The translations under genes and the position numbers were made by a program. This document shows, one piece after another, positions 20,434 through 33,211 of a stretch of 64,000 nt of DNA. The notes under the pieces were generated by a model. The model did no database searches. It was not told where the DNA came from and saw only the letters and a list, made by a program, of their open reading frames with translations. How positions within the stretch are numbered: the first letter of the stretch is position 1; each line of letters begins with the position of its first letter. This stretch comes from Monomorium pharaonis (Eukaryota > Arthropoda > Insecta > Hymenoptera > Formicidae), in the NCBI RefSeq assembly GCF_013373865.1, contig NC_050467.1, forward strand, positions 7,401,237 through 7,465,236, in the 5' to 3' direction.

Positions 20434-23400
20434 CTAACCAGGTAAAGGAGCTTCCTCGTAAAAGTCCAGCTCATCTTCAACTTCATGTTCGGGTCCCTTA
20501 CTGTCGAGGGCGCGCAGCTCCGCGGTGGTGAAGAAGTGACTCATCTGAGCGCGTAACGGTATCATTAAGATGAGGAAGAAGGGTAGGGCCAGGGCGGCCC
20601 TTGTACTTTTAACTATCCACAATACGGCTAGGCACAGGATCTGTATGGAAGTGAAGATGTGCATCTTGTAGGTTTGCACGCGGCGTACGTAGTTCGCTGT
20701 ACCGTGGTGCTTGACCGGCATGAAAAAGAGCTTAACGCGGTCAAACAACTGCACGCCGTTTGTCGACGAGATGCCCATGTAGAGGAACACACCGAGAAGG
20801 ACGGACATCGGTACTCGCCGCAGCAGAGGTGCCATCAGCACGCTTACGCCTATAAGTATGGCGACAAGGAGAGCGCTCACTCGTTGCTCTTTTACTTCGA
20901 CGATGTGCGGCTTGTCACCAGGTGCGTGGGTGCGTGACATCACTGTCACGGCGGATACATGAGTGAGGGAACGCACTGACGCGGCGGAACACCAAGGTGC
21001 ACCCATCAGCCCGCATCCCACGTTCATCAGGCAGACTACCACGATGTCCATATGATAGCCATTGCCCTTTCGCAGCTTACGTTCTTTTTTATCAATGATC
21101 AATCTGCAAAGCGAACGGTATGATTAGTCGGAAATACGGAACCATCTTTTTAATTCTAACTAGTTAATCAAGAGATTCAACTAAATTTACTTACTCCGAT
21201 ATTTGAGTCTCCATAAACACTAGGATGTAAACTAGTAAGGCTGGCACCACACAAGCTAAAGCCATCCAAAGCGGTATAGGTTTCTCGAATCCAGCGGGAG
21301 ACACGAACCAATTTCTACCGGGTATAGTTGGGGAAAGTCCTTCGGGAACTAGCAGCTTTTCCGTTTTTACCATAAATAGATAGTCGATCAGAACGAAGAC
21401 GATGATGCTAATAGGCACACCAAAATCTCCGAAGGCTCTACGAGCGCTACGGCCCAGATAGTGGCTGTTACGAAAGATCCTTAAGTAATAGGCACCCAGA
21501 AAGGTACCCAAACAAAGTATAGTACACATCAAAGCTGTATTGGGCTGATTAATCGACAATTCGGCCATGTCGCGGCTCGGCACTAGTTCGCGAACGTTTT
21601 TCAAGCGCAAAATTTCTTCGGTCCCGTTCCATGGCGATCTGGTGACCTTCATTTCGGTAATATAAAGTGGATAAGTTGTCTCATTGAGGCCCGGCCCGAA
21701 GTTATACTCGTGAAGAAGAGGATTACGGACAAAATAGTTGTAAAGCTTGATGAACGTCTCAACGATGTAAAGAATAGAGATCAGTCCCGTGAAAATCTCC
21801 TCGGTGAAGCGCGTGAAAAGTCGCACGAGGACCGAACCTTCAACGGAAGCGATTGCCAGAGCAATGATACCCATCCAGGCGCCAACATACACTCGCACGG
21901 TGAGAAACTCGAGCTCGTTCGCCAAACAGAAGTTGTACAAGCTCTCGTCAAAGAGCAACAGCGGACCGGTCGTGCCGATAATCACCAACGGTTGAGTTGC
22001 AAATAGTGCCATTATCACGCCCGTCCACGAGCCGGAGACCAGAGTCTCGGAGATACCTATTACATTATGCGTTTTGTCGCTCAAAAGGCCGCCGAAGGTG
22101 ATAGCGGTACACAGTGCGGCGAAATACATGAAGATGGCCGCCGCGAGACAGGACGAGCTCAGGCCGTCCGTAAAATCAGATAAATAGAAAGGATAGCGAC
22201 GTTTAATGTCATTGATGAGGCCGCCGAATGGTCGTCTGGTACGTCGCAACGGATCGTCATCGTCCTCAGGTGGCTTCTTTTCTTCCTCGCCGGCGAGAAG
22301 AGCTGTTACATAATACATTACATTATAGAGGATAATACATTTTAATAAAAAAATAAGACCAGAACGAGACTAATCATTTTCTATAGTTTTTTGGACGCTG
22401 AATACGATTTTCAAATTGCTCCTATACATTACAATTTTGAAGAATTGCAGTTGAAGTGACAGAGAAGCTATTTTCATACATTTTTATCAGATTATAATTA
22501 CAATATGTGACATGCTAAAGAAGTTTTGCAATAAAAATTAAGTACGTTATTAGGACTTTCGACTCAAAACAAATTTTTTGTCAAGGCTAATAAGATATTT
22601 ATGATTGAAGATAGAGTCTATTCCGGAAAATCTTTGAGTTATAAATTATTTTAATGATTTATCTAATAATAATTCAACAGCATATTTAATTTTAATTAAA
22701 CTAAAACTTCGTAGTTTTATTAGAGATCTCTTGCATTTGCATGTCATATTTTGTAGTTATAATATAATAAAGTATGCGAAAATAGTTCTTTTTTGCAACG
22801 TGTAAATTTCTTAAAATTAACAGATAAAAATTATATTCTTAATATTGCTAGCCATAATAATCAAAACTCTTGAAAATTCAACTGGTAATTTTATTGAGAA
22901 CTTTAAATAACCATCACATCATTTCGACTGTGGCTTTTTGTCAAATCTTATCCCCTTTTCAAGTGATATAACTTACTTACAAATTTATATTCATAAAATA
23001 AATCAGATCTGTGCCCGCGAGACCAAAGTTCGAACACTGAAATCAAGTAAAAGTTAAAACATAATTGTTTTACTATGATTCATTAACGTTTCGTAAAAGA
23101 TTTGTGTAATATAAGTTGTACCACTTGAAAAGAACCGAAAGCGACAGTTGAAACGTTGCGACGCGTATTTAAAGTTCTCAATAAAATTGCCAGTTGGTTC
23201 GATTACCAAGAATTCTGATTATTATAATAATATTTTATTCTCTTCAGCGTTACAGCCAAGAAGGGGAGAATTCTGATTATTATTTTTAAAAATTGATATA
23301 ATTGAATATTTTAGAAACTGAATTCGTTTTCAGCATTCAAAACACCACAGAAAATGACCAGTTTAATCTGATATTAGTTTTTTTAATTAAACTTTTTTGA

Positions 23401-24106
23401 CGAATCGACTATTGTCAATTGAAGATGAGAAAACAAAATCGATAAGAACTGAAAAACAAATATTCAACTACTGAGACATTAATCAGATTTCAAAGTGCTT
23501 GAAAAAATTACCTTTCTTTACGGCTGCCTCACTTTGCACCGGTTTGCTCTTTTCTTCGAGCGCTTTCGCCTTCCGTTTTCTAATGGCCTCGCTTTTCGCC
23601 TTGAGTTCGTCAAATGGTAGCAGGGCCTGTCTCTCCCAGTCGCCAGGTGGCAGTACAATTGAATCGTCAAGGAACTCATTGATAGCTGAAAGTAACTCTC
23701 GCCTTTCGTTGGCTTTGTAAGCGATCTTGTGGAACGATGTGTTTGCCATCAGGGTAGAGATCGAACGGCCGATCTCGTGATAGTCCAGATCTGCATTTCT
23801 CGGCCCCAACAAAGTAAACATGAATCTGACCGGTATCGTGACTTCCGTAATGGACGGCATATATACACCTTCGGCCAATCGTACAAAGGCAATCGTTGGC
23901 TGATCCAGAAAATCGACTGCGCCGACAAGTACGACTGTCGCCTCGGCACCGGCTGGAATTCTTTTGAGAATGTACTCGTTGTGGCCCTTCTTCAAATCCT
24001 CACTACTGCTCATGTATGTTAGCTCCTCTTTGATATCGACCACTGTGTGATTACTGTCGAGCGCTAGATTCGATGACACAATCTTCGGCTTCGCGTCGTG
24101 CAGATT
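20434..24106 (-). CDS. Anion exchanger (SLC4A2/AE2-like), 3' exons E-G, left copy, intact
   Basis: Exons are 24106-23512, 22302-21195 and 21103-20434, linked in phase (1, then 2). Exon E encodes the end of the cytoplasmic band-3 domain (RIPAGAEATVVLVGAVDFLD, DYHEIGRSISTLM). Exon F holds the junction DDPLRRTRRPFGGL and the start of the membrane domain (YPFYLSDFTDGLSSSCLAAA, ITFGGLL, GSFLVRF-like GSVLVRLFTRFTEEIFTGL). Its extracellular loop has two N-glycosylation sites (NETT, NGTE). Exon G encodes LIIDKKERKL, VRSLTHVSAVTVM, VKEQRVSALLVA and the acidic tail ending EEAPLPG. The family exchanges chloride for bicarbonate across the plasma membrane and regulates pH. Residues such as FYLSDFTD and HANALTVM-like HVSAVTVM favour AE2/AE3 over Na-dependent SLC4. 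It shares its 5' exons (54653-59874) with the other copy, which lies between. Confidence 0.9.
22303..23511 (-). other. Intron E-F of the anion exchanger (same in unit 2 at 38635-39839)
   Basis: AT-rich intron of about 1.2 kb with no other gene. CAACTGGTAATTTTATTGAG (about 22880) has its complement, CTCAATAAAATTGCCAGTTG, at about 23176, which suggests a small decayed inverted-repeat element of about 320 bp. Confidence 0.6.
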
Positions 24107-26157
24107 CTGTCGGATATATTAAAATTTTAACAGAACAATCAGAGAACTTTTGAATTTTGCCGAAGAGAGACTATGAGAGACAGATCTTTGGTAAGAAAAT
24201 TTAATCGATCGTTTCTTAATATCTTGAAACTAGAATAACTTATGTCATTAAACAATTGAAACTAAGACTAAATCAAGTTTATTAATTGATACAAAGATTA
24301 TATATTTCTTGACAAAAAAATGTCTACTAAAAAACACAGATCTAAAGTCCCGTCGATCTTTAAAATCTTTGTAAAAAACCATACAATTTTTCTAAAATCA
24401 TTTTAAAAGGTGAAGTTTCTAATTTCACCTCCTTAAGTTGATTTTCTTCGAAATACTTTTACACACAGCAAATAAGATAGAAGATTGAAAAAGATCTAGT
24501 TTGTGTGTAGCTTTTTTATAAAGAACATAAATAGTAAAAATAATAATTTCTTTGCGAACATAATTTGCTTTTCATAAAAATTTAAATAACTTACAGAATT
24601 TTTAACTTTTTGAATAAGACATCTGTTTATCTAATTTCATGATATTGTTCAATTTACAAAAAATTTTTATAATAATAATAAAATAATGAATTCCCCGCAA
24701 AAATGCAAGCTGAACGATATTTTGTTACAGTTAAGTTTATTTAGAATTAAGCAAAATAAAAATATACTATAACAAATAAGTTATATAATTGCTTTTTAGC
24801 TTAAGTATTTTATGATTACAAAAAAAAATTATTCGAAGTGAATATCTCGCAAAAAAGTACAAATAGAGGTGTGCAAATGTCCGAATTCGAATTTAGATCG
24901 AATCAGAATTTATTTTTTATTTATTTTCAAATTCGAATAATTGAGAATTATCGATGATTTGATTGCGAATCGACCGTCTATTTATTGTTTCATTTATATC
25001 TTCCGAGCGATCAATCTTGTATCGGTATATGTCAATTCTTATATCTGATTGTTTGTCAATTTTTAAAACTTTCTACCATTTCTAAATCTGATAAACTATT
25101 CAAAAATTTCTGTATACGATAAATAATTATCTTTGTATATTTGTTTTCAACATTTCATAAATTTGTATCGTAATTTCATGGAATTTGAAACAAGATCTGA
25201 AAAAATGGATTTATTATAGTTTTTTAATATAAAATATGCTAAAGTATTTTTTTATCATTTCAATTCAAAGATTGTAATTTTTACATTTACTTTTTACTTA
25301 TATAGAGAAGACCGGGGCCACCCTAAGATTTTTAGGTCATATCTCGTTTAAAATAAAATAAATTGCAATAAATAAAGTACCATTGGATAGCTTATTTGTG
25401 GTAGCCGATAGCTCGGCGCAACTTTTTATAAAATAATTGGCGGTATAGTACCTATTAGTTCTGAAATATAATAAAAATGCTGATCTCTTTAAAATCTCGG
25501 GTAACTCTGACTACCCGGTGTACATTCGACCTCTGATCGAAGTAAACCCGATCCCCTATTAATTTTTATTATTTAACTCTAATTTTTCAAATTATTTCAT
25601 TATTTTAGGGTTTTTTTTACGTAAAATGAGAATCAAGCTTATTTGTGGTACAAAACTTAATCTTTATTCAAACTTTTAAATTCCAGCACAATTAACAAAA
25701 TAGAAAAAATTAACAAAAACATTAAGAAATTAAATATATTTAGTTAACAAATACAAAAAATAAACATGTGGCAGAACAATAATTTTTTCAAGGATATAAT
25801 TGTTGAAATGTAGAAGAATATAAAACAAAAAATTATTCTTTATCTGTATCTTCATCTTTTTTGCGGTAATCAACAGCTGCACTGAAAAAAAAATCGAGTA
25901 GAACAAACCAATTAAGCCTCCGAATTGAGCAAATTTAGTTAAGTTAACTACAATCGAATCAAATATATTAGATAAAAATTTAGTCTGTTCAACAATCTAA
26001 GGTAAAAGTTTCAACTAAAAAATTTAGTTAAAAGTAAAAGGTTAATACAACTAAAATGTAGTTATATAAACATTATAGATATCCTTTCAACTACGATAAA
26101 AGTTGATATAACTGCGTTAAATTGATCGATTACTATTCCAGAGTTAAAATTACTCAT
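24107..26157. other. AT-rich intronic DNA with repeat fragments, no gene (same at 40435-42485)
   Basis: If the gene is continuous this is intron sequence on the anion-exchanger 5' side. A GAGGTGTGCAAATGTCCGAA end near 24867 resembles, in reverse, GATTCGCACATCTCTA near 51752. GAAGACCGGGGCCACCC near 25307 has echoes near 51310-51360. These look like dispersed repeat remnants. No coding region was recognised. Confidence 0.45.
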
Positions 26158-26429
26158 CCCTAGTAGCACAAAACATTGGCGCAATATTGAGAAGTAATGT
26201 AAAGACAATATTCCCAATATTGGTCCAATATTGTAAAGTAGACAGTTCACCTTATTTATCCAATTTGTCTAAACAGTAATATTGGTTCAATATTGATTCA
26301 ACATTAGGCCAATGTTGAATCAATTAATTTTTTATATTGGACATTAATTACATTCTAATTTGGAACCAATATTTTATGACCAATATTCGCGTTGCATTGG
26401 GAAAACATTGGCCAATACATTCCCAAAAT

Positions 26430-29400
26430 ATGACGCTGAAACTGGCCGCCCGTCGAACGATGCCAGGGGCGTAGCGGAGGCGCAATTGGGGGTTCCTTCT
26501 TCGCGCTCTCCTTGTAAATTTCGCTCACGACGGATATACTTCATTTTGGTTTCTGATATTGTTAGCAACCTCTACAAAAAATCCCGCCCTCCTCTGACCC
26601 CGCCGAGATATATAAATGGGAGGAAATTGCCCCAAAACACGTAAAAATCCAATTTTTTTAGTTCTTTTACTTAAAATACCTTTTGTGCCACGACGGATGC
26701 ACTTGATTTTGGTTTGTGATATTGCTGGCAACCTCTACAAAAAATCCCGCCCTCCTCTGACCCCGCCGGGATATATAAATGGGGGAAATTGCCCCAAAAC
26801 ACGTAAAAATCCCATTTTTTTAGTTCTTTTACTTAAAATACCTTTTGTGCCACGACGGATGCACTTGATTTTGGTTTCTGATATTGCTGGCAACCTCTAC
26901 AAAAAATCCCGCCCTTCTCTGACCCCGCCAGGATATATAAATGGGGGAAATTGCCTCAAAACACGTAAAAATCCAATTTTTTTTAGTTCTTTTACTTAAA
27001 ATACCTTTTGTGCCGCGACGAATGCACTTGATTTTGGTTTCTGATATTGCTGGCAACCTCTACAAAAAATCCCGCCCTCCTCTGACCCCGCCAGGATAGT
27101 TAAATTAGGAAAAATTGCCCCAAAACACCTCTAAATTCTATTTTCGTAGTTCTGATAACTAAAATACCTTTTGTGCCACGACGGATGTACTTGATTTTGG
27201 TTTGTGATATTGCTGGCAACCTCTACAAAAAATCCCGCCCTCCTCTGACCCCGCCGAGATATATAAATGGGAGGAAATTGCCCCAAAACGCGTAAAAATC
27301 CAATTTTTTTAGTTCTTTTACTTAAAATACCTTTTGTGCCACGACGGATGCACTTGATTTTGGTTTCTGATATTGCTGGCAACCTCTACAAAAAATCCCG
27401 CCCTTCTCTGACCCCGCCAGGATATATAAATGGGGGGAAATTGCCTCAAAACACGTAAAAATCCAATTTTTTTTAGTTCTTTTACTTAAAATACCTTTTG
27501 TGCCGCGACGAATGCACTTGATTTTGGTTTCTGATATTGCTGGCAACCTCTACAAAAAATCCCGCCCTCCTCTGACCCCGCCAGGATAGTTAAATTAGGA
27601 AAAATTGCCCCAAAACACCTCTAAATTCAATTTTCGTAGTTCTGATAACTAAAATACCTTTTGTGCCACGACGGATGCACTTGATTTTGGTTTGTGATAT
27701 TACTGGCAACCTCTACAAAAAATCCCGCCCTCCTCTGACCCCGCCGAGATATATAAATGGGAGGAAATTGCCCCAAAACACGTAAAAATCCAATTTTTTT
27801 AGTTCTTTTACTTAAAATACCGTTTGTGCCACGACGGATGCATTTGATTTTGGTTTGTGATATTGCTGGCAACCTCTACAAAAAATCCCGCCCTCCTCTG
27901 ACCCCGCCAGGATAGTTAAATTAGGAAAAATTGCCCCAAAACACCTCTAAATTCTATTTTCGTAGTTCTGATAACTAAAATACCTTTTGTGCCACGACGG
28001 ATGTACTTGATTTTGGTTTGTGATATTGCTGGCAACCTCTACAAAAAATCCCGCCCTCCTCTGACCCCGCCGAGATATATAAATGGGAGGAAATTGCCCC
28101 AAAACGCGTAAAAATCCAATTTTTTTAGTTCTTTTACTTAAAATACCTTTTGTGCCACGACGGATGCACTTGATTTTGGTTTCTGATATTGCTGGCAACC
28201 TCTACAAAAAATCCCGCCCTTCTCTGACCCCGCCAGGATATATAAATGGGGGGAAATTGCCTCAAAACACGTAAAAATCCAATTTTTTTTAGTTCTTTTA
28301 CTTAAAATACCTTTTGTGCCGCGACGAATGCACTTGATTTTGGTTTCTGATATTGCTGGCAACCTCTACAAAAAATCCCGCCCTCCTCTGACCCCGCCAG
28401 GATAGTTAAATTAGGAAAAATTGCCCCAAAACACCTCTAAATTCAATTTTCGTAGTTCTGATAACTAAAATACCTTTTGTGCCACGACGGATGCACTTGA
28501 TTTTGGTTTGTGATATTACTGGCAACCTCTACAAAAAATCCCGCCCTCCTCTGACCCCGCCGAGATATATAAATGGGAGGAAATTGCCCCAAAACACGTA
28601 AAAATCCAATTTTTTTAGTTCTTTTACTTAAAATACCGTTTGTGCCACGACGGATGCATTTGATTTTGGTTTGTGATATTGCTGGCAACCTCTACAAAAA
28701 ATCCCGCCCTCCTCTGACCCCGCCGAGATATATAAATGGGAGGAAATTGCCCCAAAACACGTAAAAATCCAATTTTTTTAGTTCTTTTACTTAAAATACC
28801 GTTTGTGCCACGACGGATGCATTTGATTTTGGTTTGTGATATTGCTGGCAACCTCTACAAAAAATCCCGCCCTCCTCTGACCCCACCGGGATATATAAAT
28901 GGGGGGAAATTGCCCCAAAACACGTAAAAATCCAATTTTTTTGGTTCTTTTACTACATAATAGCTTATCTCGCAACAAACTCACTCTATCCCAGTAACAT
29001 GATCTATGCGCTATAAAACTTGCGAGATCATGTGAAGATCTTTTAAAGACAAACTTTTTTACTCGTGAAGCGGTAAAATATGATACAAATAAATCAGGGT
29101 TTTGATAAAACGAGTCTTGCTGTTGACACATTTCATGATTTGTCGTTATTTCGTCTTTCAAACTGGTGTATCGATTTTATTTGGAACGTTCATACATTAA
29201 TAGTGATATGAATGATCTGTAGGTGCAGAATATTTCTTTTCTTACAAGGCCTTCATAATATTTATTTTCGACTTTATGTTGAGGAACAAATTTCAGATTT
29301 ATGGAGTATAGTATACGAATGTAACATGGATTTTCTTATATTTAAATTATCGAAAAAAAATGTAGTTACTGAAAGGTCATACAAAAGAATTATTTTCCGA

Positions 29401-30084
29401 TATTCATCAGTAACTTATTTTAATTAATCTGGATGGATATATCGAAAACACTTCCGCATCTCGGCAATTCAAACCCGGTAATTCTGGTGAGTATGTATAT
29501 ATTAATTCGTCATACAGGAATGATATATCGGTAAAACTCATTAGTCATATATTACATCCGAAAACGTACTATTTAAAAACACGCCAATAAAATTGCCTCG
29601 TCTTGTAAAAAACATTTTGTACAAATATTCGTAAATTTCCCTACATACGAAAATGACTGCGCAATCTGACTTGGACCTGTTTTGGATTCCAATTCCCTCC
29701 GAATTTTTCGGAGGTGTTTTGGGTCAATATTCCACCACTTAACTATCCTGGCAGGGTCAGAGGAGGGCGGGATTTTTGTAGAGGTTGCCAGCAATATCAG
29801 AAACCAAATCAAGTGCATTCGTCGCGGCACAAAAGGTATTTTAAGTAAAAGAACTAAAAAATTGGATTTTTACGTGTTTTGGGGCAATTTCCTCCCATTT
29901 ATTAATCTCGGCGGGGTCAGAGGAGGGCGGGATTTTTTGTAGAGGTTGCTAACAATATCAGAAACCAAAATGAAGTATATCCGTCGTGAGCGAAATTTAC
30001 AAGGAGAGCGCGAAGAAGGAACCCCCAATTGCGCCTCGCTACGCCCCTGGCATCGTTCGACGGGCGGCCAGGTTTCAGCGTCAT
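26430..30084. mobile_element. Foldback element A (3.66 kb) with satellite arm, 9-bp TSD, unit 1
   Basis: It is flanked by TCCCAAAAT at 26421-26429 and 30085-30093, a perfect 9-bp direct repeat. It begins ATGACGCTGAAACTGGCCGC and ends with the complement. The left arm carries about fifteen 163-bp tandem units, the right arm (about 29690-30084) about two in inverted orientation. The ~730-bp loop (28960-29690) is unique, with two short frames (29161-28970 minus, about 69 codons; 29212-29427 plus, 71 codons) of unknown origin. No transposase is visible. Foldback elements with 9-bp duplications are known in Drosophila (FB) and 9-bp duplications are typical of Mutator-like elements; assignment to either is inference. 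Confidence 0.85.
26560..28960. repeat. 163-bp tandem satellite with 816-bp higher-order period (unit 1)
   Basis: Each unit contains CAACCTCTACAAAAAATCCC, a GATATATAAATGGG or GATAGTTAAATTAGG variant block and CTTAAAATACCTTTTGTGCC. Variant blocks recur in the same order with a spacing of 816 bp (five units), for example 27131 and 27947, 27322 and 28138, 27627 and 28443. Frames of 60-127 codons across the array are repeat translations, not genes. Confidence 0.9.
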
Positions 30085-30140
30085 TCCCAAAATAACCAAT
30101 GTTTAGTCAATATTAGCCAATGTACTGCCAATGTATTGTG

Positions 30141-30883
30141 GCCTGTGTGAAGTTAGCACCGCATCTTTCAAAATTGTAAGTTTTATCAAGAGTACTATTT
30201 GCACCCCAAATAGTACTAGAGTTCCTGATAGGTATTAGCAAGAGTACCGCCGCAATATTTAGAGAAATTGCAATTGAAAATATGAGGTGCTAAACTTCCC
30301 GTGGCACCGCAACATGAAAATATATTGTTTTAAAGATCCTATCTTAAAGTACTCGAAAAGTACTACAGTTCCTGATACATTTTAACAATAGTACCAACCG
30401 CCAAATATTATAAAAAAATTGAAATTTGGAGATGGCACCGCAAAATGAAAAAAATATTGTTTTAATGATCCCATCTTAAAGTACTCAAAAAGTACTAGAG
30501 TTCCTGATACATTTTAACAATAGTACCAACCGCCAAATGTTTTTAAAAAATTATTGAAATTTGGGGATGGCACCGCAAAATTAAAAAATCATCTTTTAAT
30601 GATCCTATCTTAAAGTACTCGAAAAGTACTAGAGTTCCTGATACATTTTAATAATAGTACCAACTACTAAATACTGAAAAAAAAAATTTTTTAAGATTAC
30701 AGCCTATCTTTCATAAAAGTGGCCCGTCCGTAACTCCTTTGCCTTGAATTTCAGCAGCTTTGTGCCTTAATACACTCGAAAGTACTCGCTGGGGGCCAAA
30801 AGTACTTAATCAAAACCCGGGAAATTGTAAAAAAAATTTATCTAAGGGACTGACTGTATCTAAAAGTGGCCGTAACTCTTTTT
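30141..30883. mobile_element. Foldback element B, truncated left arm in unit 1
   Basis: It begins GCCTGTGTGAAGTTAGCACC directly after TGTATTGTG (30132-30140), as in unit 2, but stops at GTAACTCTTTT where unit 2 begins. The last 170 bp or so differ from the matching part of unit 2 by many small indels. Confidence 0.85.
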
Positions 30884-32959
30884 TTTCTCTGTATACAAAA
30901 CACACTCCAGAACAGAAGCGAAAACAGTAATATGCGTCGGCAAAGCAAATCTGGACGTTGGAGTGCGCTCTTACTTCATTCTATCTTTGTTCAATTTCAG
31001 TAAAAACAAAGACAGGAAGTGTCAACAGAGCCTCCAGACGCCTCAGAGGCTTTGCCGAAAGTACCTAAAGGTGTATGCCACACATGTAAGCGTGGATATT
31101 AGCGCGAAAACGCTTCAATTTTGAGCAGACAGATTTACATCTCTTTTACATATCGAGATTTTAATTAACAAGTACCGATTATAAGTAAAAAGTTTGTGCT
31201 GAATTAACACATTTTGAAACCGTCTTCGCAAATTTATTAATCGCAAGATAAATATGTTATAACAAGTTACACACGAAATATTATAAAAATTATTCAAAAT
31301 ATTTACTTCAATTAAAAATGTTTCTTTATAAAAATTAATCTATTTATAATATTAAATTTAAATATACATTTTTTATATAAAATTGTTATTTTATTACGGT
31401 TTACAATTAGTTTTTTGTTACATGTGCGTGCGAAGGATTCCTTTCGTGTCACTTTTTGTGAGTAAGTTGCGATTTCAGGCATTTTAATATTTTGCACAGT
31501 TCTTGTCCCAAAGATAATCGGTGAATCGTGACGAAAGGACTTTCACACGCACAGACACATCATTTCGCTTCACGAATCTAATCTTGACCTGCAATTGCGA
31601 AAACCCAAAGATACTAAGAGACCACATATCGCATAACAAAAAATACGATATGTAATACGAGCGTAACGGCACGAATGCACAAAAAGCCGAATTGTACATC
31701 TTGTTAGAAATGTATTATTGTATTGCTTGTTTACTTACCCATAAAGTGTGTTATTAACATTTAAATGTGAAGATCAAAACTTACTCCAAAACATTGAAAT
31801 AAACAATCGCATATGTTTAAACTTTATTAATTAATTAACGCTAATACTTTAACAAGGAGGTTTTAACATACCAAAAATTTTCTCCAGGATGAATTCTTTC
31901 TTCAATTCGGATTTTACGAGAAAAAAATCTGTTAGAATCGATTGCCATCGGTTCGACTTTGTTTTGTTCTTGCAGTGTTATCGCTAATGTTTTTTAAAAA
32001 CTACAACACAGAGGATGTATGTGGACGTTATTATCATATTTATCGATCAATTGCATTTTCAAGAAAAATAATAAGAATGATGTTGTAAAAAAACAATACA
32101 ATTTAATTTAAAAGAAAAATTATAAAAATTTTTCTCGAATATTAATAAAATCCCATTTTAAGAAATTTCAAGGAAAAAAATTCTGGAAAATTTCATTTTC
32201 TTCAATTGTTCCTTGATAAACACCGTGTTTTTTACTGTCTAACAAAAAAGAACACAATATCAGATACAGTACAATAAAATATGCTTATTTCTTCGGTCGC
32301 TAATTTAAGGCGTAACATAACTATTGAAGTCTATCGCTAATTATTATTGTTCCTTTTAATACTGTACGTTAACGATAGATTATTATGTACAATCAATTAC
32401 TATCGCTTTGTAAACAGATTCACTTCTTATCTTTTGTACGATGTAATATCAAACGACAATAGGGGAACGCATAAGGGTGTAGTACGCGCATATGTGACGT
32501 GTGCATTGCAATAATACTCTATGGATCGAATGAACATTTAATTAGAGAATGGCATTGTAGATCTGTTGCTACATAAGTGCTCGATTATATCATCGTGTTT
32601 CGAGCGATTCTGCTTGCTATCACAATGTTTAAGTTTATTATCGCTCCACTTTCCCTAGATTTCTCTCTATATTATCGATTAGTTATATGCGAACGAATTG
32701 TAGTATAAAGGAAACTTAGATTTTACGGAAGTTTAGCAAATACTCTAATATGAATAAAAATACAAAAGATGTCTTTTATATTCTCTCTGTTTTGTTCGAA
32801 AATAAGTTTATTAGCTAATATATAACTTCCTCTTTTTTTTTCTTCACCAGTTATTCTGTTATGAATTCCGCGTTGCTTAATTATGCGGTCGCGCGCCACT
32901 ATAGCACTTGCTTGGTCTCGCTAGATCTCTCTTGGGTTTCAAAAGAATAGATCTAAATT

Positions 32960-33211
32960 ATGATATTTTACGCAGGTAAAATACACGAATATCCAATAGG
33001 AGTTGCAGAATGTATAGATCGGATAGTAGAAAAAATAGAACATGACAATTCCGACTTTGTCAACTTGCCTGACTCTAGTATCTATTTAAGATCTGCGAAA
33101 CGGAAGATTTATGGAACCCGACAATTATTGATATTGAGAACGGTAAGAGATCTTGTTTGCGTAGATATAAAAATATATGTAAGAACTATCCTGTTTTTAA
33201 AGCGCTTGTAA
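32960..33211 (+). other. Exon-like ORF of unknown function (unit 1 counterpart 16609-16865 is broken differently)
   Basis: This 83-codon frame includes GKIHEYPIGVAECIDRI and looks protein-like in composition. In unit 1 the same stretch has an extra A (GATAAGTAG against GATAGTAG) that closes the first half. The second half of unit 1 reads as an equally protein-like frame (for example CETEDLWNPTIYDIENV) that unit 2 loses by another indel. Each copy thus keeps one half. No family recognised; it may be a decayed exon or noise. Confidence 0.22.

Larger units (their letters stand above)
26158..30140. mobile_element. MITE C, unit 1 copy: left part, interrupted by foldback A, cut off by foldback B
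   Basis: It starts CCCTAGTAGCACAAAACATT. The right terminus is absent because unit 1 ends inside foldback B. The sequence is packed with CCAAT/ATTGG and CAATATTG motifs. Confidence 0.65.
14465..30883. repeat. Tandem 16.4-kb duplication, unit 1 (left copy)
   Basis: From CTCTGTAT near 14468 onwards the sequence recurs from about 30887 to 47213. It contains, in order, a MITE, a GGGTGTCC foldback, a piggyBac relic, the last three anion-exchanger exons, satellite foldback A and the first 743 bp of foldback B. Anchor pairs give offsets of about 16419 at the left end, 16350 at 17.0 kb, 16333 at 20.4 kb, 16328 at 23.5-26.2 kb and 16331 at 30.1 kb. Unit 1 ends inside foldback B at GTAACTCTTTT, with short T-run homology to the start of unit 2. 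Its last 170 bp or so carry many small differences from the matching part of unit 2. Confidence 0.92.

Noticed and set aside
21710..22006. Plus-strand 98-codon frame across the anion-exchanger membrane domain (and 38042-38338)
   Set aside because: Antisense shadow of exon F.
20434..22302. Na-driven bicarbonate transporter (NDAE/SLC4A8 type)
   Set aside because: Motifs such as YPFYLSDFTD, the EVKEQRVSALLVA context and the AE-type N-terminal domain fit the AE1-3 anion-exchanger branch better.
26560..28960. CRISPR-like array
   Set aside because: Units of 163 bp without unique spacers, in a eukaryotic foldback transposon arm.
26374..29942. Many near-identical 60-127 codon frames (MPAISETKIKC..., MGGNCPKTRKN...)
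   Set aside because: They come from both strands of the 163-bp satellite; the frame is a by-product of the repeat. The same applies to 42676-46320.
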